In this document: piece after piece, positions 44,427-53,933 of the stretch | Numbering within the stretch: the first letter of the stretch is position 1 | Layout of the letters: every line of letters starts with the position of its first letter | NCBI GenBank assembly: GCA_025454875.1 | Contig: JALONP010000006.1 | Span: 1 to 64,000, forward strand | Origin: Bacteroidia bacterium | GTDB taxonomy: Bacteria; Bacteroidota; Bacteroidia; UKL13-3 | Length of the DNA stretch: 64,000 nucleotides | Direction: 5' to 3' | Program-made: the position numbers and the translations under genes | Notes under the pieces: generated by a model | Seen by the model: the letters and a program-made list of their open reading frames with translations, nothing else | Databases searched by the model: none | Told to the model about the DNA's origin: nothing

Positions 44427-44442
44427 TTATTATTATAAGCAT

Positions 44443-44450
44443 CAAAGGTA
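44443..44450 (-). promoter_or_regulatory. -7 box TACCTTTG for the rhlE-like gene
   Basis: Minus-strand TACCTTTG is an exact match, 16 bases before the ATG at 44426. No -33 TTG at 19-20 bases. Confidence 0.5.
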
Positions 44451-44504
44451 GTTGAATATATGGTAATTGGTGCTATAACCCTAAAGTGAGTTGCACATTG
44501 CCAA

Positions 44505-45404
44505 CTACTGCCTTATCTTTTCGTATTTGCTAGCGTTCACCACATTCATCTCACTTAAGATGCTAATGACTTTTGGTTTTTCTGTTGCGGGAGCATTTTT
44601 GTAAATGCTAATGAGTTCATCACTCTTCGCTTCAAAAAACACAATTAATATCACAGTATTTGGAGCAATTTTAAACAGCTTTTGCATCAACTCTAAGCTG
44701 GCATAAATTTGTTTACGGGCCGCTTCAGGTTCCTTATACATTAAGTCGAGGCCTTGGCGGTGGTATTTGTAGTAAGCATCTCTAAAGGGCTTAAAGCGAT
44801 CATTCAAAACATTATCAACCAAATTAAAACGCGAACGCAAATTTCGCTCAAAAGGTTGCCAGCCGGCTATGCCTGTAGGTTGGGCATTGTTTGCTACCTG
44901 CAATGCCTTGTTGTAATAGGGAGTGCCACCCAGTGAACCAAACGTATCAAAATCGAGCCCAATTACATAGTATGCATAAAACGCTAATAAAGACGTAAGG
45001 TTATTGGTAAATGAGTTTTCATTAAAGTTCATTGGTTGAAACTCTTGAAAGTTGAACTCAATGTTTTCATCCAGGAAATTAAAAACGGGCGTATTGTAAC
45101 CAGAACCGTACACTGGCCTGCGACTTACAATTTGCATTGTGCCCTTGAAGAAATTGGTAGAAACATCGTATTGGCTCAATACGATTTGAATATTCATATC
45201 GATTCGTTCGTTGGGCTGAACTTTTTCATTGGTCCATTTTGCATTGGTCACAAACTCGGCAATAACTTGCTCGAGCGTTCTGAAAATGCGCTTGTCGGTT
45301 AATTGAATTTGGTTATCGAGGATTTGTGCTGTGCACAAAATCTCTTGCGCATTTACACTGAATGCAAACCCAAAAGAGGCTAAACATAAAAACCATTTAC
45401 CCAT
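44505..45404 (-). CDS. DUF4835 exported protein
   Basis: A 299-residue protein with a signal peptide (FLCLASFGFAFSVNAQ) matching DUF4835, a Bacteroidota-specific family that I have seen annotated as the type IX secretion protein PorD; I treat that link as probable. Features include FKGTMQIVSRRPVYG and AYYVIGLDFDTFG. It is the last gene of bamD-rpoZ-coaBC-DUF4835, overlapping coaBC by eight bases. An envelope role fits the presence of BamD. Confidence 0.83.
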   Translation of the reverse strand: MGKWFLCLASFGFAFSVNAQEILCTAQILDNQIQLTDKRIFRTLEQVIAEFVTNAKWTNEKVQPNERIDMNIQIVLSQYDVSTNFFKGTMQIVSRRPVYGSGYNTPVFNFLDENIEFNFQEFQPMNFNENSFTNNLTSLLAFYAYYVIGLDFDTFGSLGGTPYYNKALQVANNAQPTGIAGWQPFERNLRSRFNLVDNVLNDRFKPFRDAYYKYHRQGLDLMYKEPEAARKQIYASLELMQKLFKIAPNTVILIVFFEAKSDELISIYKNAPATEKPKVISILSEMNVVNASKYEKIRQ

Positions 45405-46599
45405 TCATTAAAGAAGTTAGTTGGTTAACGATATCGGCTGCTACTTCGTATTTTGATTTGAGAGGATAAGCCGTTTTTTGTCCGTTGCGGTGTAAAATGG
45501 TTATTTGGTTAGTTGGGTGCTTAAAGCCTGCACCCTTTGTTTTTAATGAATTAAGCACAATAAAATCAAGGTTCTTGGCATGCAACTTTTTCATTGCGTT
45601 TTCTTCTTCATGATCTGTTTCGAGAGCAAACCCTACCAATAATTGTTTTGCTTTTTTGCGGCTGCCCAAGTATGATAGAATATCTTTTGTTTTTTTGAGT
45701 TTTAGAACCAGTTCATCACCACTTTTTTTGATTTTGCTTACAGCAACCTTCTCAGGAGTATAATCGGCAACGGCAGCGCTCATTACAGCAATATGGCATT
45801 TTTCGAATACCTGTACCGTTTTATCGAACATTTCTTGTGCGGAGGTTACATCAATGCGCTTAATACCCTCATGTTCTGTTTGAAGTTCGGTTGGCCCTGT
45901 TACCAACGTTACTTGTGCACCCATGCGCGCAAACGTTTCAGCAATAGCAAATCCCATTTTACCACTTGAGTGGTTGCCAATAAAACGAACAGGATCGATG
46001 TTTTCATAAGTTGGACCTGCTGTTACCAGTACTTTTTTCCCTTTAAGGGTAGATTGGCTAAGTGTATGTTGGCTCAACCTTTCTACTATTTCTTCTGGTT
46101 CAATCATGCGGCCTTTCCCGGTTAGGCCACTTGCAAGCTCACCCTCTGCTACCGGCAATAAAATAACACCGTGTTCTTTAAGCTGGGTGAGGTTGTGTTG
46201 GGTAGCTGGGTGTGCGTACATATCTAAATCCATTGCTGGAGCAACAAATACTTCGCAGCGTGCCGAAAGGTAAGTAGCAAGAAGCAAGTTATCGCATAAG
46301 CCATTGGCCATTTTAGCAATGGTATTGGCTGTGGCAGGAGCCATGAGCATATAATCAGCCCATAATGCGAGTTCTACATGGTTGTTCCACTCGCCTGACT
46401 CACTTGATTTGAACTGTGTAAGAACAGGATTTTTACTTAAGGTGGCCAAGGTTAAAGGCGTTACAAATTCATGCGCATCGTGGGTCATGAGCACCTTTAC
46501 AGAAGCCCCTGATTTAACCAACAACCTAACCAAGGCTGCTGATTTGTAAGCGGCAATGCTGCCGCTTACACCAAGCAGAATTTTTTTGCCTTTAAGCAT
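45397..46599 (-). CDS. coaBC: Bifunctional phosphopantothenoylcysteine decarboxylase/synthetase
   Basis: A 400-residue coenzyme A biosynthesis enzyme. The N-terminal CoaC flavoprotein part has GVSGSIAAYKSAALVR, the active-site region APAMDLDMYAHPA, and the substrate clamp LLATYLSA. The C-terminal CoaB ligase has LVTAGPTYENIDPVRFIGNHSSGKMGFAIA. Both activities should be present. It lies three bases from rpoZ. Confidence 0.96.
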   Translation of the reverse strand: MLKGKKILLGVSGSIAAYKSAALVRLLVKSGASVKVLMTHDAHEFVTPLTLATLSKNPVLTQFKSSESGEWNNHVELALWADYMLMAPATANTIAKMANGLCDNLLLATYLSARCEVFVAPAMDLDMYAHPATQHNLTQLKEHGVILLPVAEGELASGLTGKGRMIEPEEIVERLSQHTLSQSTLKGKKVLVTAGPTYENIDPVRFIGNHSSGKMGFAIAETFARMGAQVTLVTGPTELQTEHEGIKRIDVTSAQEMFDKTVQVFEKCHIAVMSAAVADYTPEKVAVSKIKKSGDELVLKLKKTKDILSYLGSRKKAKQLLVGFALETDHEEENAMKKLHAKNLDFIVLNSLKTKGAGFKHPTNQITILHRNGQKTAYPLKSKYEVAADIVNQLTSLMNG

Positions 46600-46602
46600 G
46601 AA

Positions 46603-46941
46603 CTACAATTTACCGCGGTTTTCTTTTTCAGGATTGCGGTGGTATACTTTACCGTTCAAAAACTCCTCTGTAGCAATTAAAGTTGACTTTGGTAAACGCT
46701 CATAAAAAGTTGAAATCTCAATTTGTTCGCGGTTCTCAAATACCTCTTCGAGCGTATCACTATCGTTGTTAAACTCTTGCAATTTGCTGTGCAATTCTTC
46801 CTTCATTTGAGCTGAAATTTGGTTTGCACGTTTGCTGATAATAGCAATGGCTTCGTACACATTGCTTGTTGCTGTTTCTACTTTGCGCATATCGCGCACC
46901 ACAGTAGTTGCAGGTACATTTTGAAAATTGATGGTTGCCAT
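46603..46941 (-). CDS. rpoZ: RNA polymerase omega subunit (RpoZ/Rpb6-like)
   Basis: A 112-residue protein matching the Bacteroidota omega family: VVRDMRKVETATSNVYEAIAIISKRANQIS is the core that clamps the beta' C-terminus. The start MATINFQNVP at 46941 is chosen because the 18 extra codons of the longer ORF overlap bamD and are not family-like. Its place between bamD and coaBC is typical of the phylum. Confidence 0.85.
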   Translation of the reverse strand: MATINFQNVPATTVVRDMRKVETATSNVYEAIAIISKRANQISAQMKEELHSKLQEFNNDSDTLEEVFENREQIEISTFYERLPKSTLIATEEFLNGKVYHRNPEKENRGKL

Positions 46942-46960
46942 ATTGGTATATATTGATTGA

Positions 46961-47809
46961 TTAAAATTCTTCGCGTTGTTTGTAAAATGTTTCACGTTCC
47001 TTCTGCTTTTCGATTTTCTGCAAAGCTGTATTGGTTTTTGCTACAATGTTCCGCAATTCGTTTAGGTATTTGCTTTCTGGATATTCGGCTGTAAAATCGG
47101 CATATGCAGTTAAGGTATTTTGGTAACGTTCTACTTTTTTGGTTTCGATGCTACCCTCAGCAAGGTAAAAATGAGATTTAACTGTGAGGTAATCGAGCTC
47201 TTCTTTTTGGGCTATTTCCGGAAACTCGCGCACCACATTTGGCATGGCAACAATGGCACTTTTGTACTCTCTGATATCATAGTATAATTTTGCACTTTTG
47301 TAGGCTTTAAAAGCCAACTTTGCACGCAATTTATCAAGCAAAACATTACACTCTGCCACATACTTGCTATCGGGGTAAACGCTCACAAACAATTTAACTG
47401 CCTCAATGCCTTTGCGCGTATCGGTGGGGTCTAAAAAATAATCTTGCGACTCGAGGTAAGCACAATAAGCTGTCATGTAAAGTGATTCTTCGGCAAACTC
47501 ACCCGAAGGAAAATTTTCAAAATAACTTTTAAACTGAAATCCAGCTAAGAGGTAATTGCGCAAACCATAATTGCAGTAAGCGCTGTAGTAAATAACTTTT
47601 TCAGCCATTGCTGTTCCGTTAAAATTATCTTGCAACTGTTCAAATAACGTAGATGCTCGGTAGTAATCCTTCTTATTGTAATAAGCCATAGCCATTTCGA
47701 GCTTTTTATTTACATCAGGATTTTTAAGCGTTTTTTGGTATTTGGAACAGCCTGTGAACAGGAGCGCAATACTTAAAAGGAATAAACAAAAGAGGCGGTT
47801 AATGAACAT
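46961..47809 (-). CDS. bamD: Outer membrane assembly lipoprotein BamD
   Basis: A 282-residue lipoprotein (LLFTGC lipobox) made of TPR-like helices, including MAMAYYNKKDYYRASTLFEQLQDNF and FAEESLYMTAYCAYLESQDYFLDPT. BamD is an essential part of the BAM complex that folds outer membrane beta-barrels. First gene of the bamD-rpoZ-coaBC-DUF4835 operon. Confidence 0.93.
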   Translation of the reverse strand: MFINRLFCLFLLSIALLFTGCSKYQKTLKNPDVNKKLEMAMAYYNKKDYYRASTLFEQLQDNFNGTAMAEKVIYYSAYCNYGLRNYLLAGFQFKSYFENFPSGEFAEESLYMTAYCAYLESQDYFLDPTDTRKGIEAVKLFVSVYPDSKYVAECNVLLDKLRAKLAFKAYKSAKLYYDIREYKSAIVAMPNVVREFPEIAQKEELDYLTVKSHFYLAEGSIETKKVERYQNTLTAYADFTAEYPESKYLNELRNIVAKTNTALQKIEKQKERETFYKQREEF

Positions 47810-47817
47810 ATGAAGGA

Positions 47818-47847
47818 CAAAATTAGGCCATTATTCAGGGTTGTCAA
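47818..47847 (-). promoter_or_regulatory. Promoter of the bamD operon: TTG-N19-TAATTTTG
   Basis: On the minus strand TTG (47847-47845, in the word TTGACA) is followed after 19 bases by TAATTTTG (47825-47818), a full Bacteroidota -33/-7 match. The ATG is eight bases past the box, so the leader is only a few bases. Confidence 0.7.
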
Positions 47848-47959
47848 GAGGCAAAACGCCCAAAAATGAAATTTTAGTTTCAGACTATCAATAGTTTAAG
47901 TCTGTTTTTGGCTCCTTTATTTTCTTTTTTTTGTGGGTGCGGTTACCTTGTACCGAACG

Positions 47960-48514
47960 ATGGTATTGACTTGGATCCGTATATTGATTGTTATTGCATT
48001 TGCAGCTTGTATACACACAGCTGTAGCCCAACAAGTTGACACCTTGGAAAATGATACAGGCGCCATTCCTAAAGATACGCTTGTTAGCCAAAAGGTGGTA
48101 CCACAAAAAGCACTTACCAGAGCTGATAGCTTGGTGAATTATGCGTATACATTTATGGGTGATCGGTACCGAAGAGGCGGTACGGGAGCTAAAGGATTTG
48201 ATTGTTCAGGATATACGTTAACTGTGTACAAGGCATTTGGCATTAGCTTGCCACATACATCAGCTGGACAAGGACTGGTAGGTATTAGTGTACCAAAGTC
48301 ACAAATAAGCAAAGGCGACTTGATATTGTTTAAAGGACGCAGCCGCAAAAGCAGTCGCATTGGCCATGTTGGTATTGTTGTATCTGAAAAAGGAGAGCCT
48401 GTTCGGTTTATCCATTCGAGCACAAGTGAAGGTGTAAGAATAGACCGACTTGATTTTGTATACTATAAAAAACGTTACGTGAAAACCGTAAGAATACCTC
48501 AACTGCATTCGTAA
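47960..48514 (+). CDS. NlpC/P60 (C40) cell-wall peptidase
   Basis: A 184-residue exported peptidase with a signal peptide (IRILIVIAFAACIHTAVAQ). The catalytic cysteine is in GFDCSGYT, the histidine in RIGHVGIVV and the third polar residue in IHSST. It likely hydrolyses peptide bonds in peptidoglycan stems. I start at ATG 47960 where the signal peptide begins; the 47933 start adds nine residues without support. Confidence 0.9.
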   Translation: MVLTWIRILIVIAFAACIHTAVAQQVDTLENDTGAIPKDTLVSQKVVPQKALTRADSLVNYAYTFMGDRYRRGGTGAKGFDCSGYTLTVYKAFGISLPHTSAGQGLVGISVPKSQISKGDLILFKGRSRKSSRIGHVGIVVSEKGEPVRFIHSSTSEGVRIDRLDFVYYKKRYVKTVRIPQLHS

Positions 48515-48587
48515 TTAATGGTCATTTTATATATTGCCATCTCAAATCAACAACACCCGCATTACTTAGCCTAAACATATATACAAC

Positions 48588-49568
48588 ATGAAACACGTTA
48601 TGAAACCAATGTTGCTTGCTTGCAGCATTGCATTGTGCCACACCACTACTGTGTTAGCACAAACAGAACCTACACCACCACCTGCACCAACTCCTGCCGA
48701 AAATGTAGTACCACCCAAACCATGGAATACTGAATTGCAAACCGGTATTAACTTAAACCAAGCATCGTATAGTGATAACTGGAAAGCAGGGGGTGTAAAC
48801 TCGGTTGCGGTAAGTGTATTTTTAAACGGGAAAGCCAACCGCAAATGGAAAAAAAGTGAGTGGACCAACGACTTGCAACTGTTGTATGGTAATATTCGGA
48901 ATGAAGGACAAGACATGCGTAAAAACGCTGACCGTATCTTTTTTGAATCGAAATTTGCCTACCGCATTGCCAACCATTGGAATGCATTTGCTTCGGTAAA
49001 TTTTATGAGCCAGTTTGATGCCGGTTTCGAATACTTTTTCAACAAGGACTCAGCAGGTAACAATGTTGGCTTGGAACAATCGAGGCGGATTTCTGGTTTT
49101 TTATCACCGGGTTATTTAACAGAAGCATTTGGGGTTGAGTACAAACCGGTAAGTTATTTTTCGGCACAATTTGGTTTGGGTGCTTTGCGCCAAACATTTG
49201 TAACCGACCAAACTTTGTACGATAAATATGCGCCAACGGATGCTAAATACAGCGAATTGTATGGGGTAAAACGAGGAGAAAACATGCGTAACCAAGTAGT
49301 GTTCCAGTTTGTGGCCAACTTTGATAAAGAAATTATGAAAAATATTTTCTTGAAAGCGCGTTACATGGCGGTGGCTGATTATGCAAAACTGAATGGACAA
49401 GGAATTGTGCATCGTTTGGATGCAAACTTAACAGCCAAGGTAAACAAGTATATTAACGTGAACCTTGCGGGAGTAGTTTTGTATGATTACGACCAAGATA
49501 AAGATGTGCAGTTTTCGCAGGTATTATCGTTAGGCATATTGTACAGCTTGAGCAATCAGGGTAAATAA
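48588..49568 (+). CDS. DUF3078 outer membrane protein
   Basis: A 326-residue protein with a signal peptide ending VLAQ, a proline-rich linker and a predicted beta-barrel matching DUF3078 (TGINLNQASYSDNWKAGGVNSVAVSVFLNG). Alternating aromatic strands continue to the C-terminus (VLSLGILYSLSNQGK). The family is restricted largely to Bacteroidota and its function is unknown. Confidence 0.82.
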   Translation: MKHVMKPMLLACSIALCHTTTVLAQTEPTPPPAPTPAENVVPPKPWNTELQTGINLNQASYSDNWKAGGVNSVAVSVFLNGKANRKWKKSEWTNDLQLLYGNIRNEGQDMRKNADRIFFESKFAYRIANHWNAFASVNFMSQFDAGFEYFFNKDSAGNNVGLEQSRRISGFLSPGYLTEAFGVEYKPVSYFSAQFGLGALRQTFVTDQTLYDKYAPTDAKYSELYGVKRGENMRNQVVFQFVANFDKEIMKNIFLKARYMAVADYAKLNGQGIVHRLDANLTAKVNKYINVNLAGVVLYDYDQDKDVQFSQVLSLGILYSLSNQGK

Positions 49569-49588
49569 TATTGAGTAACAAATGAGTG

Positions 49589-49617
49589 AAGGCCGACCGG
49601 GAGGTTGGCCTTTTTTT
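49589..49617 (+). terminator. Terminator after DUF3078
   Basis: AAGGCCGACC pairs with GGTTGGCCTT (one G-U) around a 4-base loop, followed by TTTTT. A textbook rho-independent terminator. Confidence 0.85.
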
Positions 49618-49626
49618 GTGTGTTGG

Positions 49627-49732
49627 GATTCCGCGGCACGCTGCGCGTGCCGCGGAATCGGCTTAGCGGGCGAAGCGGCATCCTGTTGCGAAGCAACAGA
49701 TACAGCAAAGCACGCGACCTTGCGCAGCAAGG
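49627..49732. repeat. GC-rich array of three hairpins
   Basis: GATTCCGCGGCACG/CGTGCCGCGGAATC is a perfect 14-bp stem (49627-49659). It is followed by CTGTTGC-gaa-GCAACAG (49683-49699) and CCTTGC-gca-GCAAGG (49718-49732). The segment is far richer in G+C than its surroundings. ORFs 49605-49787 (+) and 49530-49741 (-) are products of this repeat and not genes. Confidence 0.8.
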
Positions 49733-49806
49733 GAAGCCCAAAAAAGCTAAGCTGATGTTGATATTTTATACAAGTGCTGCACGCTGAATTATTGTACTTT
49801 TACCGC

Positions 49807-52107
49807 GTGGATTATCTAAGTGTATTAAACGAAAGTCAACGCGAGGCAGTGTTGCAAACAGAAGGTGCGGTGATGATTGTGGCGGGTGCCGGATCGGGAA
49901 AAACAAGAGTACTTACATACAGGATTGCGCACCTATTGCAAAAGGGTGTAGATCCATTTAATATTTTGTCGTTAACCTTTACCAACAAAGCGGCTCGCGA
50001 AATGCGTGAGCGGATACATGCTGTTGCGGGTAGCGAAGCTAAAAATATTTGGATGGGTACGTTTCACTCCATTTTTGCCAAGATACTGCGTATTGAAAGT
50101 GATAAACTCGGGTACCCTCGAAACTTTACCATATATGATACAGACGATGCCAAAAGCTTATTAAAAAGCATTGTAAATGAACTAAAGTTAGACGACAAAG
50201 TATACAAACCCGGCATCTTGTACAACCGCATTTCGGCCGCAAAAAATGCATTGATTAAAGCTGCTGCGTACAATGCGGATAGCGAAAATACTCTGTATGA
50301 CGAGGCTTCGGGACGACCTAAATTTGGCGTAATCTACAGCATGTATGAGGCACGTTGTTTTAGAGCAGGTGCGATGGACTTTGATGATTTACTTGTGAAA
50401 ATGTTTGACTTGCTCAACAACTACAATGATGTATTAAACAAGTACCAACGAATGTTTCAATACATTATGGTTGATGAGTTTCAGGATACCAACCATGCAC
50501 AGTATGCCATTATTAGGAAGCTTGCCAATATGCATCAGAATATTGCAGTAGTTGGTGATGACGCCCAAAGTATTTACGCATTTAGAGGAGCAACCATCCA
50601 AAACATTTTAAACTTTAACCGCGATTTTCCAGATGTAAAGGTGGTGAGGTTGGAACAAAACTACCGCAGTACTAAAACGATTGTAAACGCGGCCAATTCC
50701 ATCATTAAACAAAATAAAGACCAAATAGAAAAAAAGGTGTGGACCGAAAACCACCTTGGAGATAAAATTCGTGTGTTTAGGGCACTCACCGATAATGAAG
50801 AAGGAAAAATGGTGGCTTCGTCAGTGTTTCAAGAAAAGATGAACGCCCATTTGGCCAATAAAGATTTTGCCATTTTGTACCGCACCAATGCACAAAGCAG
50901 GGCAATGGAAGAGGCGCTTCGCAAACTCAATATTCCTTACCGAATTTATGGTGGACAATCTTTTTACCAACGCAAAGAAATTAAAGATTTACTCGCCTAC
51001 TTTAGGGTGGTGATTAACCCAAATGATGAAGAAGCTTTAAAACGCATTATTAACTATCCAACTCGGGGCATAGGAAAAACAACACTTGATCATCTGATTG
51101 TGCTTGCCGAAACACATCAAACAAGCTGGTGGTCGATAATGGAACAAGCTCACCAATATGGCTTAAAAGCAGCAGGCTTGCTGCAAGACTTTGTGATGAT
51201 GGTAAAAAGCTTTCAAGTGTTATTGCCTAAAAATGCATATGATGTGGCCATGCACATTGCCAAACAAAGTGGCCTTTTAAAAAACCTATACGAAGACAAA
51301 ACAGTAGAAGGTATTGCACGTTACGAAAACATTGAAGAATTGCTGAATGGTATTAAAGAGTTTAGTGTAGAAGAAACTGCGGATGACGATGGAGTATTGC
51401 GCCCAAATACCTTAGCCGGATTTTTAGAAAACGTAGCCCTCTTAACTGATGCCGATAAGGAAACAGATGACGACAATGACAAGGTGAGTTTAATGACCAT
51501 CCATGCAAGCAAAGGACTTGAGTTTAAACAAGTATATGTTGTAGGATTGGAGGAAAACTTGTTTCCATCGCAACTCTCCTTAAACAGCCGGTCGGAATTG
51601 GAAGAAGAGCGCAGGTTGTTTTATGTAGCGCTTACCCGAGCCATGCAAAAACTGACCTTATCATTCGCTACTTCGCGGTTTAAGTTTGGCACGATGATTA
51701 ACAGTGAACCAAGTCGGTTTTTGCAAGAACTAGACCCACAGTATTTGCAAATAGAAGGTATGGTAAATAGGCAACCTGCACCTCAACAAAATAGTTACGG
51801 CAAACCATATGGAAGTTATGGTAAACGGCCTGCCGAAAGTGCGCCTGCCTCACCATCGGTTCCAAAAAACTTTAAGCCTATTCAAAAAGCAACACCAGCA
51901 CCTTCTGCCATAGATCCTAATTTTATTGGTGATGATACAAGCAACTTGGTTGCGGGGCAGCAAGTAGAACATGCGCGGTTTGGCAAAGGACAAGTGCTTG
52001 GCATAGAGGGTGCAGGTGAAAGTAAAAAGGCACATATAGAATTTACCAATGGCCATGGAAAAAAAACCATCGTGCTCAAATTTGCCAAATTGAAAATACT
52101 ATCTTAG
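49807..52107 (+). CDS. UvrD/PcrA-type DNA helicase
   Basis: A 766-residue SF1A helicase. Motif I is VAGAGSGKTRVL, followed by LTFTNKAAREMRERI (Ia), VDEFQDTN (II), VVGDDAQSIYAFRGA (III), LEQNYRS (IV), LMTIHASKGLEF (V) and VALTRAMQKL (VI). The C-terminal KOW/Tudor-like end (GQQVEHARFGKGQVLGIEG) matches PcrA/UvrD. I prefer GTG 49807, giving VDYLSVLNESQREAV, which aligns with relatives; a TACTTTTA box lies four bases before it. The longer track ORF starts in a repeat region. Confidence 0.92.
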   Translation: MDYLSVLNESQREAVLQTEGAVMIVAGAGSGKTRVLTYRIAHLLQKGVDPFNILSLTFTNKAAREMRERIHAVAGSEAKNIWMGTFHSIFAKILRIESDKLGYPRNFTIYDTDDAKSLLKSIVNELKLDDKVYKPGILYNRISAAKNALIKAAAYNADSENTLYDEASGRPKFGVIYSMYEARCFRAGAMDFDDLLVKMFDLLNNYNDVLNKYQRMFQYIMVDEFQDTNHAQYAIIRKLANMHQNIAVVGDDAQSIYAFRGATIQNILNFNRDFPDVKVVRLEQNYRSTKTIVNAANSIIKQNKDQIEKKVWTENHLGDKIRVFRALTDNEEGKMVASSVFQEKMNAHLANKDFAILYRTNAQSRAMEEALRKLNIPYRIYGGQSFYQRKEIKDLLAYFRVVINPNDEEALKRIINYPTRGIGKTTLDHLIVLAETHQTSWWSIMEQAHQYGLKAAGLLQDFVMMVKSFQVLLPKNAYDVAMHIAKQSGLLKNLYEDKTVEGIARYENIEELLNGIKEFSVEETADDDGVLRPNTLAGFLENVALLTDADKETDDDNDKVSLMTIHASKGLEFKQVYVVGLEENLFPSQLSLNSRSELEEERRLFYVALTRAMQKLTLSFATSRFKFGTMINSEPSRFLQELDPQYLQIEGMVNRQPAPQQNSYGKPYGSYGKRPAESAPASPSVPKNFKPIQKATPAPSAIDPNFIGDDTSNLVAGQQVEHARFGKGQVLGIEGAGESKKAHIEFTNGHGKKTIVLKFAKLKILS

Positions 52108-52183
52108 TTGTGAACTAAAAACTGCTTCGGATAGGTCTAATTGGTGTTGAAAATTTCCTTACCTAAATTGACTACAGGAGCCC

Positions 52184-52191
52184 TACTTTTG
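52184..52191 (+). promoter_or_regulatory. -7 box TACTTTTG for recN
   Basis: Exact TAnnTTTG match seven bases before ATG 52199, implying a very short leader. No -33 at 19-20 bases. Confidence 0.5.
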
Positions 52192-52198
52192 AACCATT

Positions 52199-53851
52199 AT
52201 GTTGCAATCATTACAGATTCGAAACTATGCGATTATTGAGTCAGTAGATATTCAATTTGACTCAAAATTGAATATTATCACTGGCGAAACAGGTGCGGGT
52301 AAATCAATCGTAATGGGTGCACTGGGATTGATTCTAGGAGAGCGTGCCGATACCAAAATTTTGTACACGCCAGAAGATAAATGTGTGGTAGAAGGTGTTT
52401 TTGATATTGGAGCTTACAAACTGAATGCTTTTTTTGAAGCAAATGAGTTGGATTATGACCATTCATGCATTGTACGGAGGGAAATTGCACCCAATGGCAA
52501 ATCGAGGGCATTTGTAAACGATACGCCTGTAACCGTTTCGTTGTTAAAAGAATTGGGAAGCCAACTGATTGATATTGTATCGCAACACCAAACATTGGAA
52601 TTAAATGACGAAGGGTTTCAGTTAAACTTAATTGATGCCATTGCTGAAAATGGTGAGGCATTGCAAGCGTATGAAGTGCAATACAAACGTTTTAAACAAC
52701 TCGAAAAAGAGCTAAAGAACTTGCAAGAACGCGAAACAAAAGCACGTGCTGACGAAGATTATATTCGCTACCAACTTACTGAACTGACTGAAGCCAATGT
52801 GCAAGCAGACGAACAGTTACGACTAGAACAGCAACTTGATGTATTGAGCAATGCTGAAAAGATACAGCAAGCTGCTTCTTCGGCAGCGCATGCATTAAAC
52901 GAAAGTGAGCAAAGCATTGCAGATGGCTTGCAACAAATAAAAGCTACGCTATTGCCCTCGGCTAAACACCACCAAGGCATTGCTTCGTTACTCACTCGTT
53001 TTGAATCGGCTGTTATCGAACTAACGGATATTGCTGCTGAACTTGAAACCATAGCTGAAAACACACATGCCGATCCTGCTATGTTATTGCAAACTGAAGA
53101 TCGGTTGCAAGTGTTGGTTGCTTTGCAAAAAAAACACAGGGTGCTTAACAATGCAGAATTGCTTGAAGTGCAAGCGCAGTTGGAGCAACAACTCGCTGGT
53201 TTAGGCAGTTTGCAAACAGCCATTCTCGAATTGGAACAGCAACTCAAAACAAATGAACAGGATTTGGTGAAACGTGCACAAGCACTTTCCAATAAACGGA
53301 AACAAACCATTCCGTATATTGAAAAGGAAATCCACCAATTGTTTGAGCAAGTAGAAATGCCAGACGCCCGTATTCAAATTGTACACGAGCAATTAACAGC
53401 ACTTGGCAGTAGCGGTACCGACTCTATTCAACTTCTATTTGCTGCAAACAAAGGCCAATCATTTCAACCCATTCGCAAAGTAGCATCAGGTGGAGAGTTA
53501 AGCAGATTGATGCTTTGCATCAAATCACTGATTGCAAACAAAGTGGCATTGCCTAGCATTGTGTTTGATGAAATCGACACTGGAATTTCGGGTGAGGCCG
53601 CCATTAAAGTTTCGAAGGTAATGAAATCCCATGCTGCACATCACCAGGTAATTGCCATCACCCATTTACCTCAAATTGCAGGGAAAGCTGATGCTCATTT
53701 TTTTGTTTCGAAAACAAGTGAAGCTGACAAAACCACTACCCAAATAAGGCGTTTAAACCAACAAGAGCGCTTATCAGAAATTGCCCGAATGTTACATGGC
53801 GCTAACCCTTCACCAAAGGTATTGGCTGCAGCTAAGGAACTGATTGCCTAA
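52199..53851 (+). CDS. recN: DNA repair protein RecN
   Basis: A 550-residue SMC-like ATPase for double-strand break repair. The N-terminal head has ITGETGAGKSIVMGALGLILGERAD, two antiparallel coiled-coil arms occupy about residues 160-370, and the C-terminal head has VASGGELSRLMLCIKSL (signature) and SIVFDEIDTGISGEAA (Walker B), with ITHLPQIAG as H-loop. Length is normal. Confidence 0.95.
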   Translation: MLQSLQIRNYAIIESVDIQFDSKLNIITGETGAGKSIVMGALGLILGERADTKILYTPEDKCVVEGVFDIGAYKLNAFFEANELDYDHSCIVRREIAPNGKSRAFVNDTPVTVSLLKELGSQLIDIVSQHQTLELNDEGFQLNLIDAIAENGEALQAYEVQYKRFKQLEKELKNLQERETKARADEDYIRYQLTELTEANVQADEQLRLEQQLDVLSNAEKIQQAASSAAHALNESEQSIADGLQQIKATLLPSAKHHQGIASLLTRFESAVIELTDIAAELETIAENTHADPAMLLQTEDRLQVLVALQKKHRVLNNAELLEVQAQLEQQLAGLGSLQTAILELEQQLKTNEQDLVKRAQALSNKRKQTIPYIEKEIHQLFEQVEMPDARIQIVHEQLTALGSSGTDSIQLLFAANKGQSFQPIRKVASGGELSRLMLCIKSLIANKVALPSIVFDEIDTGISGEAAIKVSKVMKSHAAHHQVIAITHLPQIAGKADAHFFVSKTSEADKTTTQIRRLNQQERLSEIARMLHGANPSPKVLAAAKELIA

Positions 53852-53933
53852 TCAGAATGTTTCCACAAATGGTTCACATTGAATTGAACCCTCACTTTTT
53901 TTGTTACTTTCACCTCATAATGCATTGATTGTT

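Noticed and set aside
46942-46995. 18-codon extension of rpoZ
   Set aside because: It overlaps bamD's end, and the residues are not part of the omega family.
49605-49787. Plus-strand ORF of 60 codons and overlapping minus ORFs
   Set aside because: They are read-throughs of the GC-rich hairpin array; the peptides mirror the palindrome words.
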